64,000 nt of DNA from Marinilactibacillus piezotolerans. GTDB taxonomy: Bacteria; Bacillota; Bacilli; Lactobacillales; Carnobacteriaceae_A. The translations under genes and the position numbers were made by a program. Positions 25,483 to 36,531 of this stretch are shown here, piece by piece. Each line of letters begins with the position of its first letter. Positions within the stretch are counted from its first letter, which is position 1. The DNA lies in assembly GCF_900114235.1 (NCBI RefSeq), contig NZ_FOSJ01000001.1, forward strand, positions 1 to 64,000, written 5' to 3'. The notes below the pieces were generated by a model. The model was not told the origin of the DNA. It saw nothing but the letters and a program-made list of their open reading frames with translations, and did not search any database.

Positions 25483-26217
25483 ATGGACATTTTATTAGTC
25501 GGATTTGGAGCAATGAATAAACGTGTGGCAGCTATCGCTGAAGAAAATGGTCATAAGATTTCTGGAGTAATTACTCCAGAAAAAACAATTGATGCACCTT
25601 ATCCAATATTTTCAAATTTTGACAACGCCTTACCTGCAGTAGATGTTGTAATCGATTTTTCACATCCTACACTAACGACTCAGCTTTTAAACTCTACTAT
25701 CTCTGCACCGTTAGTGATTGCGACAACTGGAGACAAAGATACATTGGTTAATCTTATGCAGAAAAAAGCAAAAACGCAACCTGTTTTCTTTAGCGCCAAT
25801 ATGAGTTATGGAGTGCATATTTTAACGGAAATCATTAAATATGCTACCCCTCTTTTACAAGATTTTGATATTGAAATGATTGAAAAACATCATAATCAAA
25901 AAGTGGATGCTCCAAGTGGAACCTTAGTAAAATTATATGATGCAATTGTCCAAAATTCCAGGCAAGATGCTCAGCCAGTTTATGATCGTCATGAAAAATC
26001 TGAGAAACGAGATAGTAGAGAAATTGGAATATCATCTATTCGCGGAGGAACCATTGTAGGTGAACATGAAGTGCTATATACCGGACATGATGAAGTCATC
26101 TCTATCAAGCATACTGCCCAATCAAAAGATATTTTTGCAAGTGGTGCACTGACCGTTGCGGCTCAATTGCTCAATAAACCAAACGGATACTATACTTACA
26201 ACAACTTAGGAGAATGA
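25483..26217 (+). CDS. dapB: 4-hydroxy-tetrahydrodipicolinate reductase
   Basis: NAD(P)H-dependent second step of the diaminopimelate branch. The 244-residue protein carries the signature [14 protein letters not shown] (catalytic His/Lys region) and a nucleotide-binding N-terminus GFGAMNKRV that is slightly shorter than in Gram-negative enzymes. [11 protein letters not shown] is the conserved C-terminal-domain block. It abuts dapA and lies 4 bp before dapD. Confidence 0.95.
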   Translation: MDILLVGFGAMNKRVAAIAEENGHKISGVITPEKTIDAPYPIFSNFDNALPAVDVVIDFSHPTLTTQLLNSTISAPLVIATTGDKDTLVNLMQKKAKTQPVFFSANMSYGVHILTEIIKYATPLLQDFDIEMIEKHHNQKVDAPSGTLVKLYDAIVQNSRQDAQPVYDRHEKSEKRDSREIGISSIRGGTIVGEHEVLYTGHDEVISIKHTAQSKDIFASGALTVAAQLLNKPNGYYTYNNLGE

Positions 26218-26221
26218 AAAC

Positions 26222-26935
26222 ATGAGAGAATTTTCAGCAGAAGAAATCATTCAATATATTAGCGATTCAACTAAAACAACACCTGTTAAAATCTATGTTA
26301 ATACGGATTTAAAGAAAACTGATTTCCCTGATACTTTTAAAGTATTTGGGAGCAATAATAGTTATACCCTATTTACTGATTTAAATGACTGGAAAAAATT
26401 CTTTGTCGATCATAAAGAATCATTGATAGATCATGTATTGGAACAAGACCGCAGAAATTCTGCAATTCCTTTATTAGATGCTACTGAAATCAATGCCAGA
26501 ATTGAGCCCGGTTCTTTTATTAGAGAACATGCAGTGATTGGAGACAATGCTGTCATAATGATGGGGGCTGTCATCAATATCGGAGCAATCGTTGGAGAAG
26601 GAACTATGGTTGACATGGGAGCTGTCTTGGGTGGTCGAGCAACTACCGGAAAAAATGTTCATGTTGGGGCTGGAGCTGTTTTATCAGGTGTAATTGAACC
26701 TGCTAGTGCAAAACCTGTCATTATTGAAGATGATGTTCTTATTGGCGCCAATGCAGTTGTTCTTGAAGGAGTAACAGTTCACAAAGGCGCAGTGGTTGCT
26801 GCAGGTGCTATTGTAACAGAAGATGTTCCAGCAAATACTGTAGTAGCTGGAGTTCCCGCTCGAGTAATCAAAAATACTAGTGAAGTAGCAGCTGGAAAAG
26901 TAGATATTATTTCTGCCCTTCGTAATTTAAATTAA
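26222..26935 (+). CDS. dapD: Tetrahydrodipicolinate N-acetyltransferase
   Basis: Acetylates tetrahydrodipicolinate in the acetylase variant of the diaminopimelate pathway used by Bacilli. The 237-residue protein has an N-terminal alpha/beta domain and left-handed beta-helix hexapeptide repeats (about 90-210, [22 protein letters not shown]). DapH is an alternative name. A terminator-like hairpin follows. Confidence 0.94.
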   Translation: MREFSAEEIIQYISDSTKTTPVKIYVNTDLKKTDFPDTFKVFGSNNSYTLFTDLNDWKKFFVDHKESLIDHVLEQDRRNSAIPLLDATEINARIEPGSFIREHAVIGDNAVIMMGAVINIGAIVGEGTMVDMGAVLGGRATTGKNVHVGAGAVLSGVIEPASAKPVIIEDDVLIGANAVVLEGVTVHKGAVVAAGAIVTEDVPANTVVAGVPARVIKNTSEVAAGKVDIISALRNLN

Positions 26936-26942
26936 TCCATTC

Positions 26943-26987
26943 AGCTAAAGTGAATTTCATTTTTAATTTCACTTTAGCTTTATTCTT
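26943..26987 (+). terminator. Hairpin between dapD and the deacetylase gene
   Basis: An 11-bp perfect stem (26943-26953 with 26969-26979) is followed by TTATTCTT, so it is a partial or weak terminator inside the operon. Confidence 0.55.
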
Positions 26988-27034
26988 ATAAACATCTACT
27001 CAATTTATTATACAAATCAAGGAGTCGAAAAACT

Positions 27035-28183
27035 ATGAAAGACTATGTAAAAACTGTATCAGCCCACCGTCAAGCATTACATCTGATTCCTGAATTATCT
27101 TTTCATGAATATAAAACAACAGCTTATATAAGAAATACTTTAAAACAATTAAATATCGATTATTTAACACCTCTTGAAACAGCAACTATTGTATATCTAA
27201 AAGGAAATTCTGGTAAAACAATCGGTTTCCGCGCGGATATTGATGCCCTCCCAATTGAAGAGGAAACTTCATCTCCTTTTACCTCTACTCATTCCGGAGC
27301 AATGCATGCTTGTGGCCATGATGGTCATACCTCTATTCTACTCACTTTCGCTGAATTATGTAAAACACAACAGGACCAAGGGTTACTTAAACATAATGTT
27401 CTATTAATCTTTCAGCCATCTGAAGAATCGAATGCTGGAGCAAACGCTCTTATCAAAGCCTTTCCTTTTTCCGATTATAATTTAGAAGCCATTTTTGCTC
27501 TCCATTTAGGTCCAGATACAGATGAAGGTGTCATCTTGACAAAAGAAGGTCCATTAATGGCAAGTGCTACTGAATATCGAATCAATATTAAAGGAAGATC
27601 AGCTCATGTTGCTGAAAAAGAAACAGGAGCAAATGCTTTAGGATCATTGTCACATATTGCTAATCAAATTGCTCAGATTCAACAGTACCACCTAAATGGA
27701 TTAAATCAGAATGTTATTCATATTGGTAAAATGACTGCCGGAGAAGCCATTAATACAGTAGCTAGTACCGGATATTTAGAAGGAACGATTAGAACCTATG
27801 ATCCAAAAGATCTTGAAATCATTAAACAAAAAATTGATGCCGTCGTTAAAAGTAGTGATTTGATTTTTAAAACATCTACTACTCTAACTGTAGCTGAAGG
27901 ATATCCTCCAGTCATTAATACCAGTTCTTTACTTGAACTAGTTGAAAAAAGTGTAGAGTCGGCAGGTTTAAGATTTAAAGTCAAAGAACATCCTTATCTA
28001 TATGGAGAAGATTTTTCTTTTTATGACACAGTAGCTAAGACTAATTTTGCTTTTTTAGGTATTCGAAATGAAGAATTAGGATATACCAGCGGACTCCATA
28101 CCTCTACTTTTAACTTTGACGAAAAAGTACTGATTAATGGCGTAACTTACTTTCAAGAAATACTAAATAATTTAGGAGAATAA
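27035..28183 (+). CDS. M20 family N-acetyldiaminopimelate deacetylase
   Basis: A 382-residue metallopeptidase-fold amidohydrolase, most likely removing the acetyl group from N-acetyl-LL-diaminopimelate. Metal ligands are visible in DIDALPIEEE, HACGHDGHTS and the EES of FQPSEESNAG; a dimerisation domain lies at about 180-290. Context behind dapD supports that role over a general hippurate hydrolase. The next gene starts one base after its stop. Confidence 0.88.
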   Translation: MKDYVKTVSAHRQALHLIPELSFHEYKTTAYIRNTLKQLNIDYLTPLETATIVYLKGNSGKTIGFRADIDALPIEEETSSPFTSTHSGAMHACGHDGHTSILLTFAELCKTQQDQGLLKHNVLLIFQPSEESNAGANALIKAFPFSDYNLEAIFALHLGPDTDEGVILTKEGPLMASATEYRINIKGRSAHVAEKETGANALGSLSHIANQIAQIQQYHLNGLNQNVIHIGKMTAGEAINTVASTGYLEGTIRTYDPKDLEIIKQKIDAVVKSSDLIFKTSTTLTVAEGYPPVINTSSLLELVEKSVESAGLRFKVKEHPYLYGEDFSFYDTVAKTNFAFLGIRNEELGYTSGLHTSTFNFDEKVLINGVTYFQEILNNLGE

Positions 28184-28184
28184 G

Positions 28185-29243
28185 ATGACTGCTATACTAA
28201 AGCTGAATCAACAAAGACTCTATGAACAAGCCAAAGCCTTACAAAGTCAAAATGATGTTATTGTAGTTGTGAAAAATGATGCCTATAATTTCGGAATGGA
28301 ACGTGCGTTTACTGCATTTTTTCAAGCCGGAATCAAAAGTTATGCAACAACGAATCTATCTGAAGCTATCTGGTTACGTAAACAAGATAAGGAAATTATG
28401 ATATTATTGTTAGATCCTTCTACTGAATTTAATCTGTTGAAAAATTATAATATTACATTAACTGTCCCCAACTTGACTTTCTATAATAAATACAAAGCAC
28501 AACTAAAAGGAATAAAAGTACAGCTAGTCTATAAAAACTTGCTGAACCGTTTCGGATTTGATCATTCAGAAGAGATGCTTCAAGTATTTAAAGAAAATTA
28601 CGTCGATATAACGGGTGTCTGGACACATTTTGCCTTTGCAGATGATCTTACAGAACCTAAATATGAAATTGAAAAGAATAGCTGGTTAACTGTATTGAAT
28701 CAACTAAAAGACTATATTAAAAATCTGGAGTATGTTCATGCTCAAAACAGTGCTTCTTATACGAGAGAAGGACTGCTGGAAGGACATACTCATATAAGAC
28801 CTGGCGCTACAGCGTACGGTGCACTTCCCTATTTTGATAAAATTCCTACATCACTACCAGCTCAGACAATTGAAGTAAGTGCTAGTGTAAAAGACATCGT
28901 TCGGCTCAAAAAAGGTCAAAGCGCTGGATACTCTGCTGCATTTGTTGCCGAAAAAGATACTTCTATAGCTATATGCGATATTGGTTATGGAAATGGTATA
29001 ATGAAAAATCGTGCAAAACATGACGTTCTGATCAATGGAAAGCTCTATCCTATTGTTGTGTTAATGATGAGTCATTTAATGGTTGAAGTAGATGAACAGG
29101 TTAACATAGAAGATACTGTTATTCTTTATAATGATCAATTACGATTAGATGAATTTGCCTATAAAGGTGTAGGAGCCATTTCTGAACAAATGGCTAGTTT
29201 GAATCGTCATACCTTTAACTTGATAGAAATCCCCATAAATTAA
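28185..29243 (+). CDS. Alanine racemase-like PLP enzyme
   Basis: A 352-residue fold-type III PLP protein. The Schiff-base Lys30 is in VVVKNDAYNFG, the second catalytic Tyr is in SAGYSAAF, and ICDIGYGNGI and HIRPGATAYG are conserved Alr blocks. It is divergent from typical Alr (VVKxNAYGHG). Its place at the end of a diaminopimelate operon raises the possibility of a DAP- or lysine-related amino acid racemase, but alanine racemase activity is equally possible. A strong terminator follows. Confidence 0.85.
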   Translation: MTAILKLNQQRLYEQAKALQSQNDVIVVVKNDAYNFGMERAFTAFFQAGIKSYATTNLSEAIWLRKQDKEIMILLLDPSTEFNLLKNYNITLTVPNLTFYNKYKAQLKGIKVQLVYKNLLNRFGFDHSEEMLQVFKENYVDITGVWTHFAFADDLTEPKYEIEKNSWLTVLNQLKDYIKNLEYVHAQNSASYTREGLLEGHTHIRPGATAYGALPYFDKIPTSLPAQTIEVSASVKDIVRLKKGQSAGYSAAFVAEKDTSIAICDIGYGNGIMKNRAKHDVLINGKLYPIVVLMMSHLMVEVDEQVNIEDTVILYNDQLRLDEFAYKGVGAISEQMASLNRHTFNLIEIPIN

Positions 29244-29249
29244 AATTTC

Positions 29250-29292
29250 AAAGTATACAAATTTCACTTAGAGAATGTTTGTATACTTTTTA
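29250..29292 (+). terminator. Terminator at the end of the lysine operon
   Basis: AAAGTATACAAA (29250-29261) pairs with TTTGTATACTTT (29278-29289), followed by T. Confidence 0.85.
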
Positions 29293-29384
29293 ATTTCAAT
29301 TTAACATTGTGATTTATATTACAAATAATGAATTTTTCAAAATTATTTGTGCACATATAATGAAATAATTACTATTATAATAGT

Positions 29385-29424
29385 AAAAAAGCAAAACTCA
29401 TTTATTTGAGCTTTGCTTTTTTGA
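29385..29424 (-). terminator. Terminator after ppaC
   Basis: AAAAAAGCAAA...TTTGCTTTTTT with an internal CTCA/TGAG stem (29385-29400 with 29407-29422). It provides a T-run on both strands. Confidence 0.85.
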
Positions 29425-29429
29425 TTATA

Positions 29430-30359
29430 TTAATTTTCAAATTTAACAGTTAATTGGGGAACAACCTGTTTCTTGCGAGAGACAATTCCTTTTAAAAATA
29501 TAACATTATCTTTTATAGAACTATTCAATGCCTCACTAACTTCTTTAAAATGATCTCCATATACAATAGCTGTAGAGTCATTTTCCAGAACATTCGTAAT
29601 CAACAAAATAAATAAGTCATATCCTTGAATTCCACTTTGTACTTTCATTGCTTCTAATAATTCTTCTTTCCTTATTATAATTTCATTTACATCTACTACA
29701 TTCACTTGCCCAATACGAACAGTTTTTTTGTTCATTGGAAAAGATTTTGCATCAGCATTGAGAAGATCTTCTGCAGATTTATCGCTAGTTTTCGTACCTG
29801 ATTTTAAAAGTTCTATACCGTAATTTTCTAGGTCTACTCCTGCAATTTCAGCTAGTTCTTTTGCAGAAGCTATATCGATATCTGTGCAAGTTGGAGATTT
29901 CAATAATAGAGTATCTGAAATAATTGCAGATAGCATAATTCCAGCTATGTCCTTTGGAACAGTGACACCATGTTCTTTATATAATTTCAAGATGATAGTA
30001 TTTGTACAACCAACAGGTTCAGCTCGATAATAAAGAGGATTAGCAGTCTGAAAATTCGCGATTCTATGGTGATCTACAACAGAAAGTACTTCAACTTTTT
30101 CGATATCTTCAACACTTTGTTGTGATTCATTATGATCAACTAGCATAACCTGCTTCACTTCATTTGAAACTGTAGTTACCACTCTAGGTTTATTAACGTT
30201 AAAGTAATTTAACGCAAAAGTTGTTTCTTCACCGATTTCTCCAAGTGCTACTGCCTCTGTATCTAAGCCTAACTGATTTTGTAGATAACTAAAACTAATA
30301 GCTGATGTTACTGCATCGGTATCTGGACTTTTATGTCCAAAAACTAGTATTTTATCCAT
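29430..30359 (-). CDS. ppaC: Manganese-dependent inorganic pyrophosphatase
   Basis: A family II pyrophosphatase of the DHH superfamily that hydrolyses pyrophosphate, pulling biosynthetic reactions forward. The 309-residue protein has HKSPDTDAV near the N-terminus, the VDHNE motif, and the DHH signature VVDHHRIANF, all Mn-binding; the C-terminal DHHA2 domain ends with SRKKQVVPQL. It is monocistronic and flanked by terminators. Confidence 0.96.
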   Translation of the reverse strand: MDKILVFGHKSPDTDAVTSAISFSYLQNQLGLDTEAVALGEIGEETTFALNYFNVNKPRVVTTVSNEVKQVMLVDHNESQQSVEDIEKVEVLSVVDHHRIANFQTANPLYYRAEPVGCTNTIILKLYKEHGVTVPKDIAGIMLSAIISDTLLLKSPTCTDIDIASAKELAEIAGVDLENYGIELLKSGTKTSDKSAEDLLNADAKSFPMNKKTVRIGQVNVVDVNEIIIRKEELLEAMKVQSGIQGYDLFILLITNVLENDSTAIVYGDHFKEVSEALNSSIKDNVIFLKGIVSRKKQVVPQLTVKFEN

Positions 30360-30432
30360 TTAAAAATCTCCTTTTAATCATTTATGTCTATTATTAGAAT
30401 ATATGAATTTTTAAATAAATTCAATCATATAA

Positions 30433-30464
30433 AAAGAAGCAAAAGTTAGACTTCTGCTTCTTTC
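30433..30464 (-). terminator. Terminator after pflA
   Basis: On the minus strand a 10-bp stem (30460-30451 with 30445-30436) with one mismatch is followed by TTTTT. Confidence 0.7.
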
Positions 30465-30472
30465 TTTAAAGA

Positions 30473-31216
30473 CTAGTATTTATATGTCTGTAATATACGG
30501 TTTGCATTGGCAACCCGTTCAGCAGTTGGTGGATCGATATGCTCTAATTTATAGGGAATTCCCAACTCTTTGTATTTATAAACGCCTAATCGATGGTAAG
30601 GTAACACTTCAACTTTTACAACACTTTCTAGTTGCTCAATGAATTCATGTAGTTGTTCGAGATATTCATCATAATCAGAACGCTCTGGTACTAATACATG
30701 CCTTAGCCACATCGGTACGCCACGAGTTGATAAATACTGAGCCATAGCCAATATACTCTCATTAGAATGCATCGTATATTTTTTGTGTTCCTCATTATTA
30801 ATATGCTTCACATCCATCAACACAAGATCAGTATAGTTCATTAATTCTTCAAATCGCCCAAAGAATGGCTGATCATATGTGAATGGTTGTCCACAAGTAT
30901 CAAGAGATACATGGATACCTTCTTGTTTTGCTAATTTAAAAAATTCTATTAGAAAATCAATATGGAGCAGGGGTTCACCACCACTAACGGTAATGCCTCC
31001 CTCTTCTCCCCAGTATTCTCTATAATCAAGTGCTTTTTTCATCATTTCTTCTGCTGTATACGGAGTTCCTCCACCCATATTCCAAGTATCAGGATTATGA
31101 CAGAACTCGCATCGCATACGACATCCTTGCATAAAGATCACAAATCGAATACCCGGACCGTCTACTGATCCAAAGCTTTCCGTAGAATGAACGTACCCTA
31201 TCGCTGGTTCTGTCAT
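30473..31216 (-). CDS. pflA: Pyruvate formate-lyase activating enzyme
   Basis: A radical SAM enzyme that installs the glycyl radical on PflB. The 247-residue protein shows the CxxxCxxC cluster motif in GCRMRCEFCHNP, followed by GGEPLL for SAM binding and the C-terminal LPYHRLG. It is encoded 47 bp after pflB on the same strand, as in most facultative anaerobes. Confidence 0.97.
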   Translation of the reverse strand: MTEPAIGYVHSTESFGSVDGPGIRFVIFMQGCRMRCEFCHNPDTWNMGGGTPYTAEEMMKKALDYREYWGEEGGITVSGGEPLLHIDFLIEFFKLAKQEGIHVSLDTCGQPFTYDQPFFGRFEELMNYTDLVLMDVKHINNEEHKKYTMHSNESILAMAQYLSTRGVPMWLRHVLVPERSDYDEYLEQLHEFIEQLESVVKVEVLPYHRLGVYKYKELGIPYKLEHIDPPTAERVANANRILQTYKY

Positions 31217-31263
31217 AATAATTCCTCCAATAATAATTGTTCTGCTTTTGTTATTGCTTTTCC

Positions 31264-33522
31264 TTACATACTTTCGTGGAATGTTCTACCTAAGACATCC
31301 ATTTGTTGTTCTTTTGTTAATTTTACAAAGTTAACGGCATATCCAGATACTCGAATGGTTAATTGAGGATACTCTTCTGGATGTTCCATTGCATCTTCAA
31401 GTGTTTTGCGATTTAAAACATTCACATTAAGGTGATGTCCGTTCTTCTTAACATATCCATCAAGCATAGTTGCAAGATTTTTTCTTTGAGTTGTGTCTTC
31501 TTTTCCTAGTGCTTTAGGAACGATAGAAAAGGTGTTTGAAATTCCATCTAAAGATTCTTTATAAGGTAGTTTGGCTACTGAATTCAAACTAGCCAACGCC
31601 CCATGCGTATCTCTTCCGTGAAGTGGGTTAGCACCTGGAGCAAATGGCGCACCTTCTCTTCTTCCATCTGGTGTATTTCCTGTTTTCTTACCATATACAA
31701 CGTTTGAAGTAATAGTAAGGATTGAAGTAGTATGTTTAGCATCTCGATAAGTTGGATGTTTTTTAACTTTAGTCATAAATGTTTTTAATAAATTAATCGC
31801 TATTTCATCTACTCTGTCATCGTTATTACCATATTTTGGATAATCTCCATCAATTTCATAGTCAGTTACTAATCCATTTTCATCTCTAATTGTTTTTACT
31901 TGTGCATACTTGATTGCTGAAAGTGAATCTACTGCCACTGAGAAGCCAGCAATACCTGTAGCCATTGTTCTTGCTACTTCAGTATCATGTAGAGCCATTT
32001 CAATTCTTTCATAGCTATATTTATCATGCATATAGTGAATGATGTTTAATGTATTGATATACATACCTGCTAACCATTCAAGCATATCATCATATTTCTC
32101 TAAAACTACATCGTAATCAAGGACTTCAGATGTAATTGGTTGGTATTTTGGTCCAACTTGAGTTTTAGTACGTTCGTCCACCCCGCCGTTGATAGCGTAT
32201 AAAAGGGCTTTAGCAAGATTAGCGCGAGCTCCAAAGAACTGCATTTGTTTACCAATCGGCATAGCAGACACACAACATGCTATTCCGTAGTCATCGCCCC
32301 ATTCTTCTCGCATGATATCATCATTTTCGTATTGGACAGCACTACTTTCAATAGATACTTTAGCACAGTACTCTTTGAAAGAAGCTGGTAATTTTGTAGA
32401 CCATAAGACTGTCAAGTTTGGTTCTGGAGCAGGTCCTAAGTTTGTTAATGTGTGTAGGAAACGGTAACTGTTTTTCGTTACCATATGGCGTCCATCTATA
32501 CCGACACCACCAATAGATTCAGTAACCCATGTGGGATCTCCTGAGAATAATTCATTATATTCCGGTGTACGAGCAAATTTCACAAGTCTTAATTTCATAA
32601 CGAAATGGTCGACTAGTTCTTGTATTTCTTGTTCAGTCATAGTACCATCTTTTAAATCTCTTTCAATATAGATATCTAAAAATGTTGAAGTTCTTCCTAA
32701 AGACATAGCAGCTCCATTTTGTTCTTTGATTGCTGCTAGATAACCTAGATACAACCATTGGAATGCTTCTTTAGCATTTTTAGCTGGTCTAGAAAGATCA
32801 AATCCATAAATATTTCCTAATTCTTTCAGTTCTACCAATGCTCTGATCTGATCACTTAATTCTTCACGTTGACGAATGATTTTTTCACTCATCATGCCAT
32901 TACCACAATTTAATTTATCTGTTTCTTTATCAGCAATTAGGCGGTCAACACCATACAGAGCTACTCTTCTGTAGTCACCAATTATACGTCCACGACCATA
33001 GGCATCAGGAAGACCGGTAATAACACCCGTACGTCTAGCATTTCTAATTTCTGGAGTATATGCATCAAAAACACCTTGATTATGTGTTTTTCTCCAATCT
33101 CTAAATACATGTGATAACATTGGATCTACTTCAAATCCATAAGATTCAGCAGCCTGTTCCATCATTCGGATACCGCCAAAAGGTTGCAGTGAACGTTTGA
33201 AAGGTTTTTCTGTCTGGAATCCGACGATTTGTTCTTTTTCTTTAGTTAAATATCCAGGTCCATGAGAAGTGATAGTAGAAACGACTTCAGTATCCATATC
33301 CAGCATTCCGCCGGCATCAAATTCTTTTTTGTTGAGATCCATTACTTGATCCCACAATTCGTTAGTACGTTCAGTAGCATCTTCTAAGAAAGAGTCATCT
33401 CCATCATAGGGAGTATAGTTTTTTTGAATAAAATCTCTAACATTAATTGAGGTTTTCCAGTCTGACCCATTAAAACCCTTCCATAACTCTTCTAACAAGT
33501 TAGTTTTATGTTGTTTTTCCAT
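31264..33522 (-). CDS. pflB: Formate acetyltransferase (pyruvate formate-lyase)
   Basis: Converts pyruvate and CoA to acetyl-CoA and formate under anaerobiosis. The 752-residue enzyme has the adjacent catalytic cysteines in IACCVSAM and the glycyl-radical site in RVSGYAVNF near the C-terminus. Both are intact, so with PflA it should be active. Expression is likely under Rex and CcpA from the shared pflB-adhE control region. Confidence 0.98.
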   Translation of the reverse strand: MEKQHKTNLLEELWKGFNGSDWKTSINVRDFIQKNYTPYDGDDSFLEDATERTNELWDQVMDLNKKEFDAGGMLDMDTEVVSTITSHGPGYLTKEKEQIVGFQTEKPFKRSLQPFGGIRMMEQAAESYGFEVDPMLSHVFRDWRKTHNQGVFDAYTPEIRNARRTGVITGLPDAYGRGRIIGDYRRVALYGVDRLIADKETDKLNCGNGMMSEKIIRQREELSDQIRALVELKELGNIYGFDLSRPAKNAKEAFQWLYLGYLAAIKEQNGAAMSLGRTSTFLDIYIERDLKDGTMTEQEIQELVDHFVMKLRLVKFARTPEYNELFSGDPTWVTESIGGVGIDGRHMVTKNSYRFLHTLTNLGPAPEPNLTVLWSTKLPASFKEYCAKVSIESSAVQYENDDIMREEWGDDYGIACCVSAMPIGKQMQFFGARANLAKALLYAINGGVDERTKTQVGPKYQPITSEVLDYDVVLEKYDDMLEWLAGMYINTLNIIHYMHDKYSYERIEMALHDTEVARTMATGIAGFSVAVDSLSAIKYAQVKTIRDENGLVTDYEIDGDYPKYGNNDDRVDEIAINLLKTFMTKVKKHPTYRDAKHTTSILTITSNVVYGKKTGNTPDGRREGAPFAPGANPLHGRDTHGALASLNSVAKLPYKESLDGISNTFSIVPKALGKEDTTQRKNLATMLDGYVKKNGHHLNVNVLNRKTLEDAMEHPEEYPQLTIRVSGYAVNFVKLTKEQQMDVLGRTFHESM

Positions 33523-33561
33523 ATTATTTACTCCTTTATAAATTATATTATCTTCACGTTC

Positions 33562-33590
33562 AGTATATCACAATTATGCATATGTAACAA
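33562..33590 (-). promoter_or_regulatory. Promoter of pflB
   Basis: Minus strand TTGTTA (33590-33585) and TATACT (33567-33562) are separated by 17 bp. A TTGTGA half-site resembling the Rex motif immediately precedes the -10. Confidence 0.7.
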
Positions 33591-33648
33591 GTGAAAATTT
33601 GAACTATAAGACTCTATTAAACAAAACGAACATATAAAAAACTACTAA

Positions 33649-33666
33649 TTGTGAATTGTGTCACAA
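33649..33666. promoter_or_regulatory. Rex (redox-sensing repressor) operator
   Basis: TTGTGA-N6-TCACAA is a perfect match to the Rex consensus arms, located between divergent pflB and adhE. Rex releases DNA when the NADH/NAD+ ratio rises, which would induce both fermentation genes. Confidence 0.8.
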
Positions 33667-33685
33667 AATTGTCACAAATATTTTT

Positions 33686-33713
33686 TTGGTAACCGTTTAC
33701 ACTATGTTATAGT
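33686..33713 (+). promoter_or_regulatory. adhE promoter with overlapping cre-like site
   Basis: TTGGTA (33686-33691) and extended TATAGT (33708-33713, preceded by TGT) are 16 bp apart. GGTAACCGTTTACA (33688-33701) matches the CcpA cre consensus at 13 of 14 positions and overlaps the -35, so it would repress. Confidence 0.65.
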
Positions 33714-33839
33714 CAATTTGTGATATATATATGTTTTATTTATACTTCTTTTAATCCTAGGAACTGAGGTATGATGAAACATTTTATTTTTAGCACTACA
33801 TGCTCATAACTTCACAATAATTAATCGGAGGGATTTATA

Positions 33840-36455
33840 ATGGTTCAATTAGCATCAGTCAAAAAAACAGAAGAAGTTAAAGTTGAAAACTCAATCGAAA
33901 ATATGATTGATAATTTAGTCAACAATGCACAAATTGCTTTAAAAGAATTAGGTTCATTAGATCAAAAACAAATAGACGAAATTGTTAAACAAATGGCTTT
34001 AGGCGGATTAGATCAGCATATGCCATTAGCTAAAATGGCTGTTGAAGAAACAAAACGTGGAGTATATGAAGACAAAATTATCAAAAATCTTTTTGCTACC
34101 GAATATATCTATCATAGTATCAAGAGTGATCGTACAATTGGAGTAATTGCGGAAAACAAACATGAAGGAACTGTCTCAATAGCAGAACCTATTGGGGTTA
34201 TCGCAGGCGTTACTCCTGTTACCAACCCAACTTCAACAACCATGTTCAAATCAATGATTTCAATTAAAACAGGAAATCCAATTATCTTTGCTTTCCACCC
34301 TTCTGCTCAAAAATCTAGTGTGGCAGCAGCTAAAACAGTTTACGACGCAGCAGTAAAAGCTGGCGCTCCAAAAAATTGTATCCAATGGATTGAAGCACCT
34401 TCTGTGGAAGCAACTCAAGCTTTAATGAAACACAGCGGAGTAGCAACCATTTTAGCAACCGGAGGTCCAGGCATGGTAAAATCAGCATATAGTTCAGGTA
34501 AACCAGCTCTTGGTGTAGGTGCAGGGAACGTTCCTTGCTATATTGAAAAAACTGCAAATGTTAAACGTTCAGTTAATGACTTGATTTTATCTAAGACTTT
34601 TGACAATGGGATGATCTGCGCATCAGAACAAGCCGTCATAATTGATAAAGAAATTTATACTGAAGTAAAAGACTTACTAACTAAATATGATTGTCACTTC
34701 TTATCTACAGCTGAAAGAGAAAAAGTTGAAAACTTTATGGTTTCTCCTGAAGGCAATTTAAATGCTGATATTGTTGGTAAGCCAGCTTACGAAATTGCTA
34801 AACTTGCAGGTGTTTCCGTTCCAAAAGAAACGAAAATTTTGATCGCTGAACTTGAAGGCGTAGGTAAAGATTATCCACTTTCAAGAGAAAAACTAAGTCC
34901 AGTTCTTGCAGCCTATAAAGTTAATAGTAGCGAAGAAGGAATCAAGCGTGCTGAAGAAATGCTTGCTTATGGCGGACTAGGACATTCTGCTGTCATCCAC
35001 TCAACAGATGAAACTGTAATTGATGCATTTGATCGTCGCATGAAAGCTGGACGTTTAATTGTGAATGCACCTTCTTCACAAGGGGCAATTGGGGACATTT
35101 ATAATGCTTACCTCCCTTCATTAACACTGGGCTGCGGTTCTTATGGTGGAAACTCAGTATCTTCAAACGTAGGAACAATGCATTTGATTAACGTAAAAAC
35201 TCGTGCAAATCGTAAAAATAATATGCAATGGTTTAAATTACCACCTAAAATTTACTTTGAAAAAAATTCAGTTCAATATTTAGCAAAAATGCCTGATATT
35301 AAAAAAGCTTTCATTGTTACAGATCCTATGATGGTTAAATTAGGTTATGTAGATAAAGTTCTTTATTATCTAAGAAACCGTCCTGATTACGTTCACTGCG
35401 AAGTATTTTCAGATGTAGAACCAGACCCTTCTAAAGAAACTGTTCTTAGAGGTGCAAAAGCAATGAATGACTTCCAGCCAGACGTTATTATTGCTTTAGG
35501 TGGTGGTTCTCCAATGGATGCTGCCAAAGGTATGTGGTTATTCCATGAACATCCTGATGTAGATTTTAACGGTCTAAAACAAAAATTCATGGACATCAGA
35601 AAACGTGTTTATAAATACCCAACTCTCGGACAAAAAGCTAAATTTGTAGCGATCCCTACTACATCAGGTACTGGATCAGAAGTAACCTCATTCGCAGTTA
35701 TTACTGATAATGAAAATAACATCAAATATCCATTAGCAGATTATGAATTGACTCCAGACGTAGCGATTATTGATCCTCAATTTGTAATGAGTGTACCAAA
35801 AACTGTTACCGCTGATACGGGAATGGATGTTTTGACTCATGCAATCGAAGCCTATGTCTCCAACATGGCAAATGATTATACTGATGGCCTTGCTATTAAA
35901 GCAATTCAACTAATATTCGAGTTTCTTCCTAAAGCTTACCGTAATGGTGACGATGAACTAGCAAGAGAAAAAGTGCATAATGCCTCTACTATGGCGGGTA
36001 TGGCCTTTGCAAATGCATTCTTAGGAATTAATCATAGTTTAGCTCACAAGCTAGGTGCTCAATTCCATATAGCTCACGGTAGAGCTAATGCTATATTATT
36101 ACCACATGTTATTCGCTACAATGCTAAAAAACCGACAAAATTTGTTTCATTCCCTAAATATGAACACTTTATTGCTGATTTACGTTATGCTGATATTGCA
36201 AGAACTTTGGGTCTTCCTGCCAGCACAACTGAAGAAGGCGTTCAAAGTTTAGTAAACGCTATTTACAAACTTGCTAAAGAATTGAATATTCCAATGAGTA
36301 TCAGAGAAAATGGTGTTGATAAAAATACTTTCGAAGCAGAAGTTGATGCATTAGCTGAAAGAGCTTTTGAAGATCAATGTACAACTGCAAATCCTAAATT
36401 GCCATTAGTTACAGAACTTGCTGAAGTTTACAGACAAGCTTTCATCGGAAAATAA
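33840..36455 (+). CDS. adhE: Bifunctional acetaldehyde-CoA/alcohol dehydrogenase
   Basis: Reduces acetyl-CoA to acetaldehyde and then ethanol, regenerating NAD+. The 871-residue fusion has an N-terminal ALDH-like domain (about 1-440) with the catalytic Cys in [11 protein letters not shown] linker leads to an iron-dependent alcohol dehydrogenase domain (about 450-871) with [10 protein letters not shown] and metal ligands in HxxxH patterns around [13 protein letters not shown]. Length matches spirosome-forming AdhE. It is divergent from pflB. Confidence 0.98.
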   Translation: MVQLASVKKTEEVKVENSIENMIDNLVNNAQIALKELGSLDQKQIDEIVKQMALGGLDQHMPLAKMAVEETKRGVYEDKIIKNLFATEYIYHSIKSDRTIGVIAENKHEGTVSIAEPIGVIAGVTPVTNPTSTTMFKSMISIKTGNPIIFAFHPSAQKSSVAAAKTVYDAAVKAGAPKNCIQWIEAPSVEATQALMKHSGVATILATGGPGMVKSAYSSGKPALGVGAGNVPCYIEKTANVKRSVNDLILSKTFDNGMICASEQAVIIDKEIYTEVKDLLTKYDCHFLSTAEREKVENFMVSPEGNLNADIVGKPAYEIAKLAGVSVPKETKILIAELEGVGKDYPLSREKLSPVLAAYKVNSSEEGIKRAEEMLAYGGLGHSAVIHSTDETVIDAFDRRMKAGRLIVNAPSSQGAIGDIYNAYLPSLTLGCGSYGGNSVSSNVGTMHLINVKTRANRKNNMQWFKLPPKIYFEKNSVQYLAKMPDIKKAFIVTDPMMVKLGYVDKVLYYLRNRPDYVHCEVFSDVEPDPSKETVLRGAKAMNDFQPDVIIALGGGSPMDAAKGMWLFHEHPDVDFNGLKQKFMDIRKRVYKYPTLGQKAKFVAIPTTSGTGSEVTSFAVITDNENNIKYPLADYELTPDVAIIDPQFVMSVPKTVTADTGMDVLTHAIEAYVSNMANDYTDGLAIKAIQLIFEFLPKAYRNGDDELAREKVHNASTMAGMAFANAFLGINHSLAHKLGAQFHIAHGRANAILLPHVIRYNAKKPTKFVSFPKYEHFIADLRYADIARTLGLPASTTEEGVQSLVNAIYKLAKELNIPMSIRENGVDKNTFEAEVDALAERAFEDQCTTANPKLPLVTELAEVYRQAFIGK

Positions 36456-36477
36456 ATAAATTAAGAATTAAATAATG

Positions 36478-36523
36478 AAAAAGGATGCCCGCCTTAATTA
36501 AAAAGCGGACATCCTTTTTTTAT
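36478..36523. terminator. Bidirectional terminator between adhE and parC
   Basis: AAAGGATG-C-CCGC pairs with GCGG-A-CATCCTTT with T-runs on both strands between convergent genes. Confidence 0.85.
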
Positions 36524-36531
36524 TCAACTTT

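Noticed and set aside
34330-35178. Minus-strand frames inside adhE
   Set aside because: They are antisense shadows of a conserved protein and have no ribosome site.
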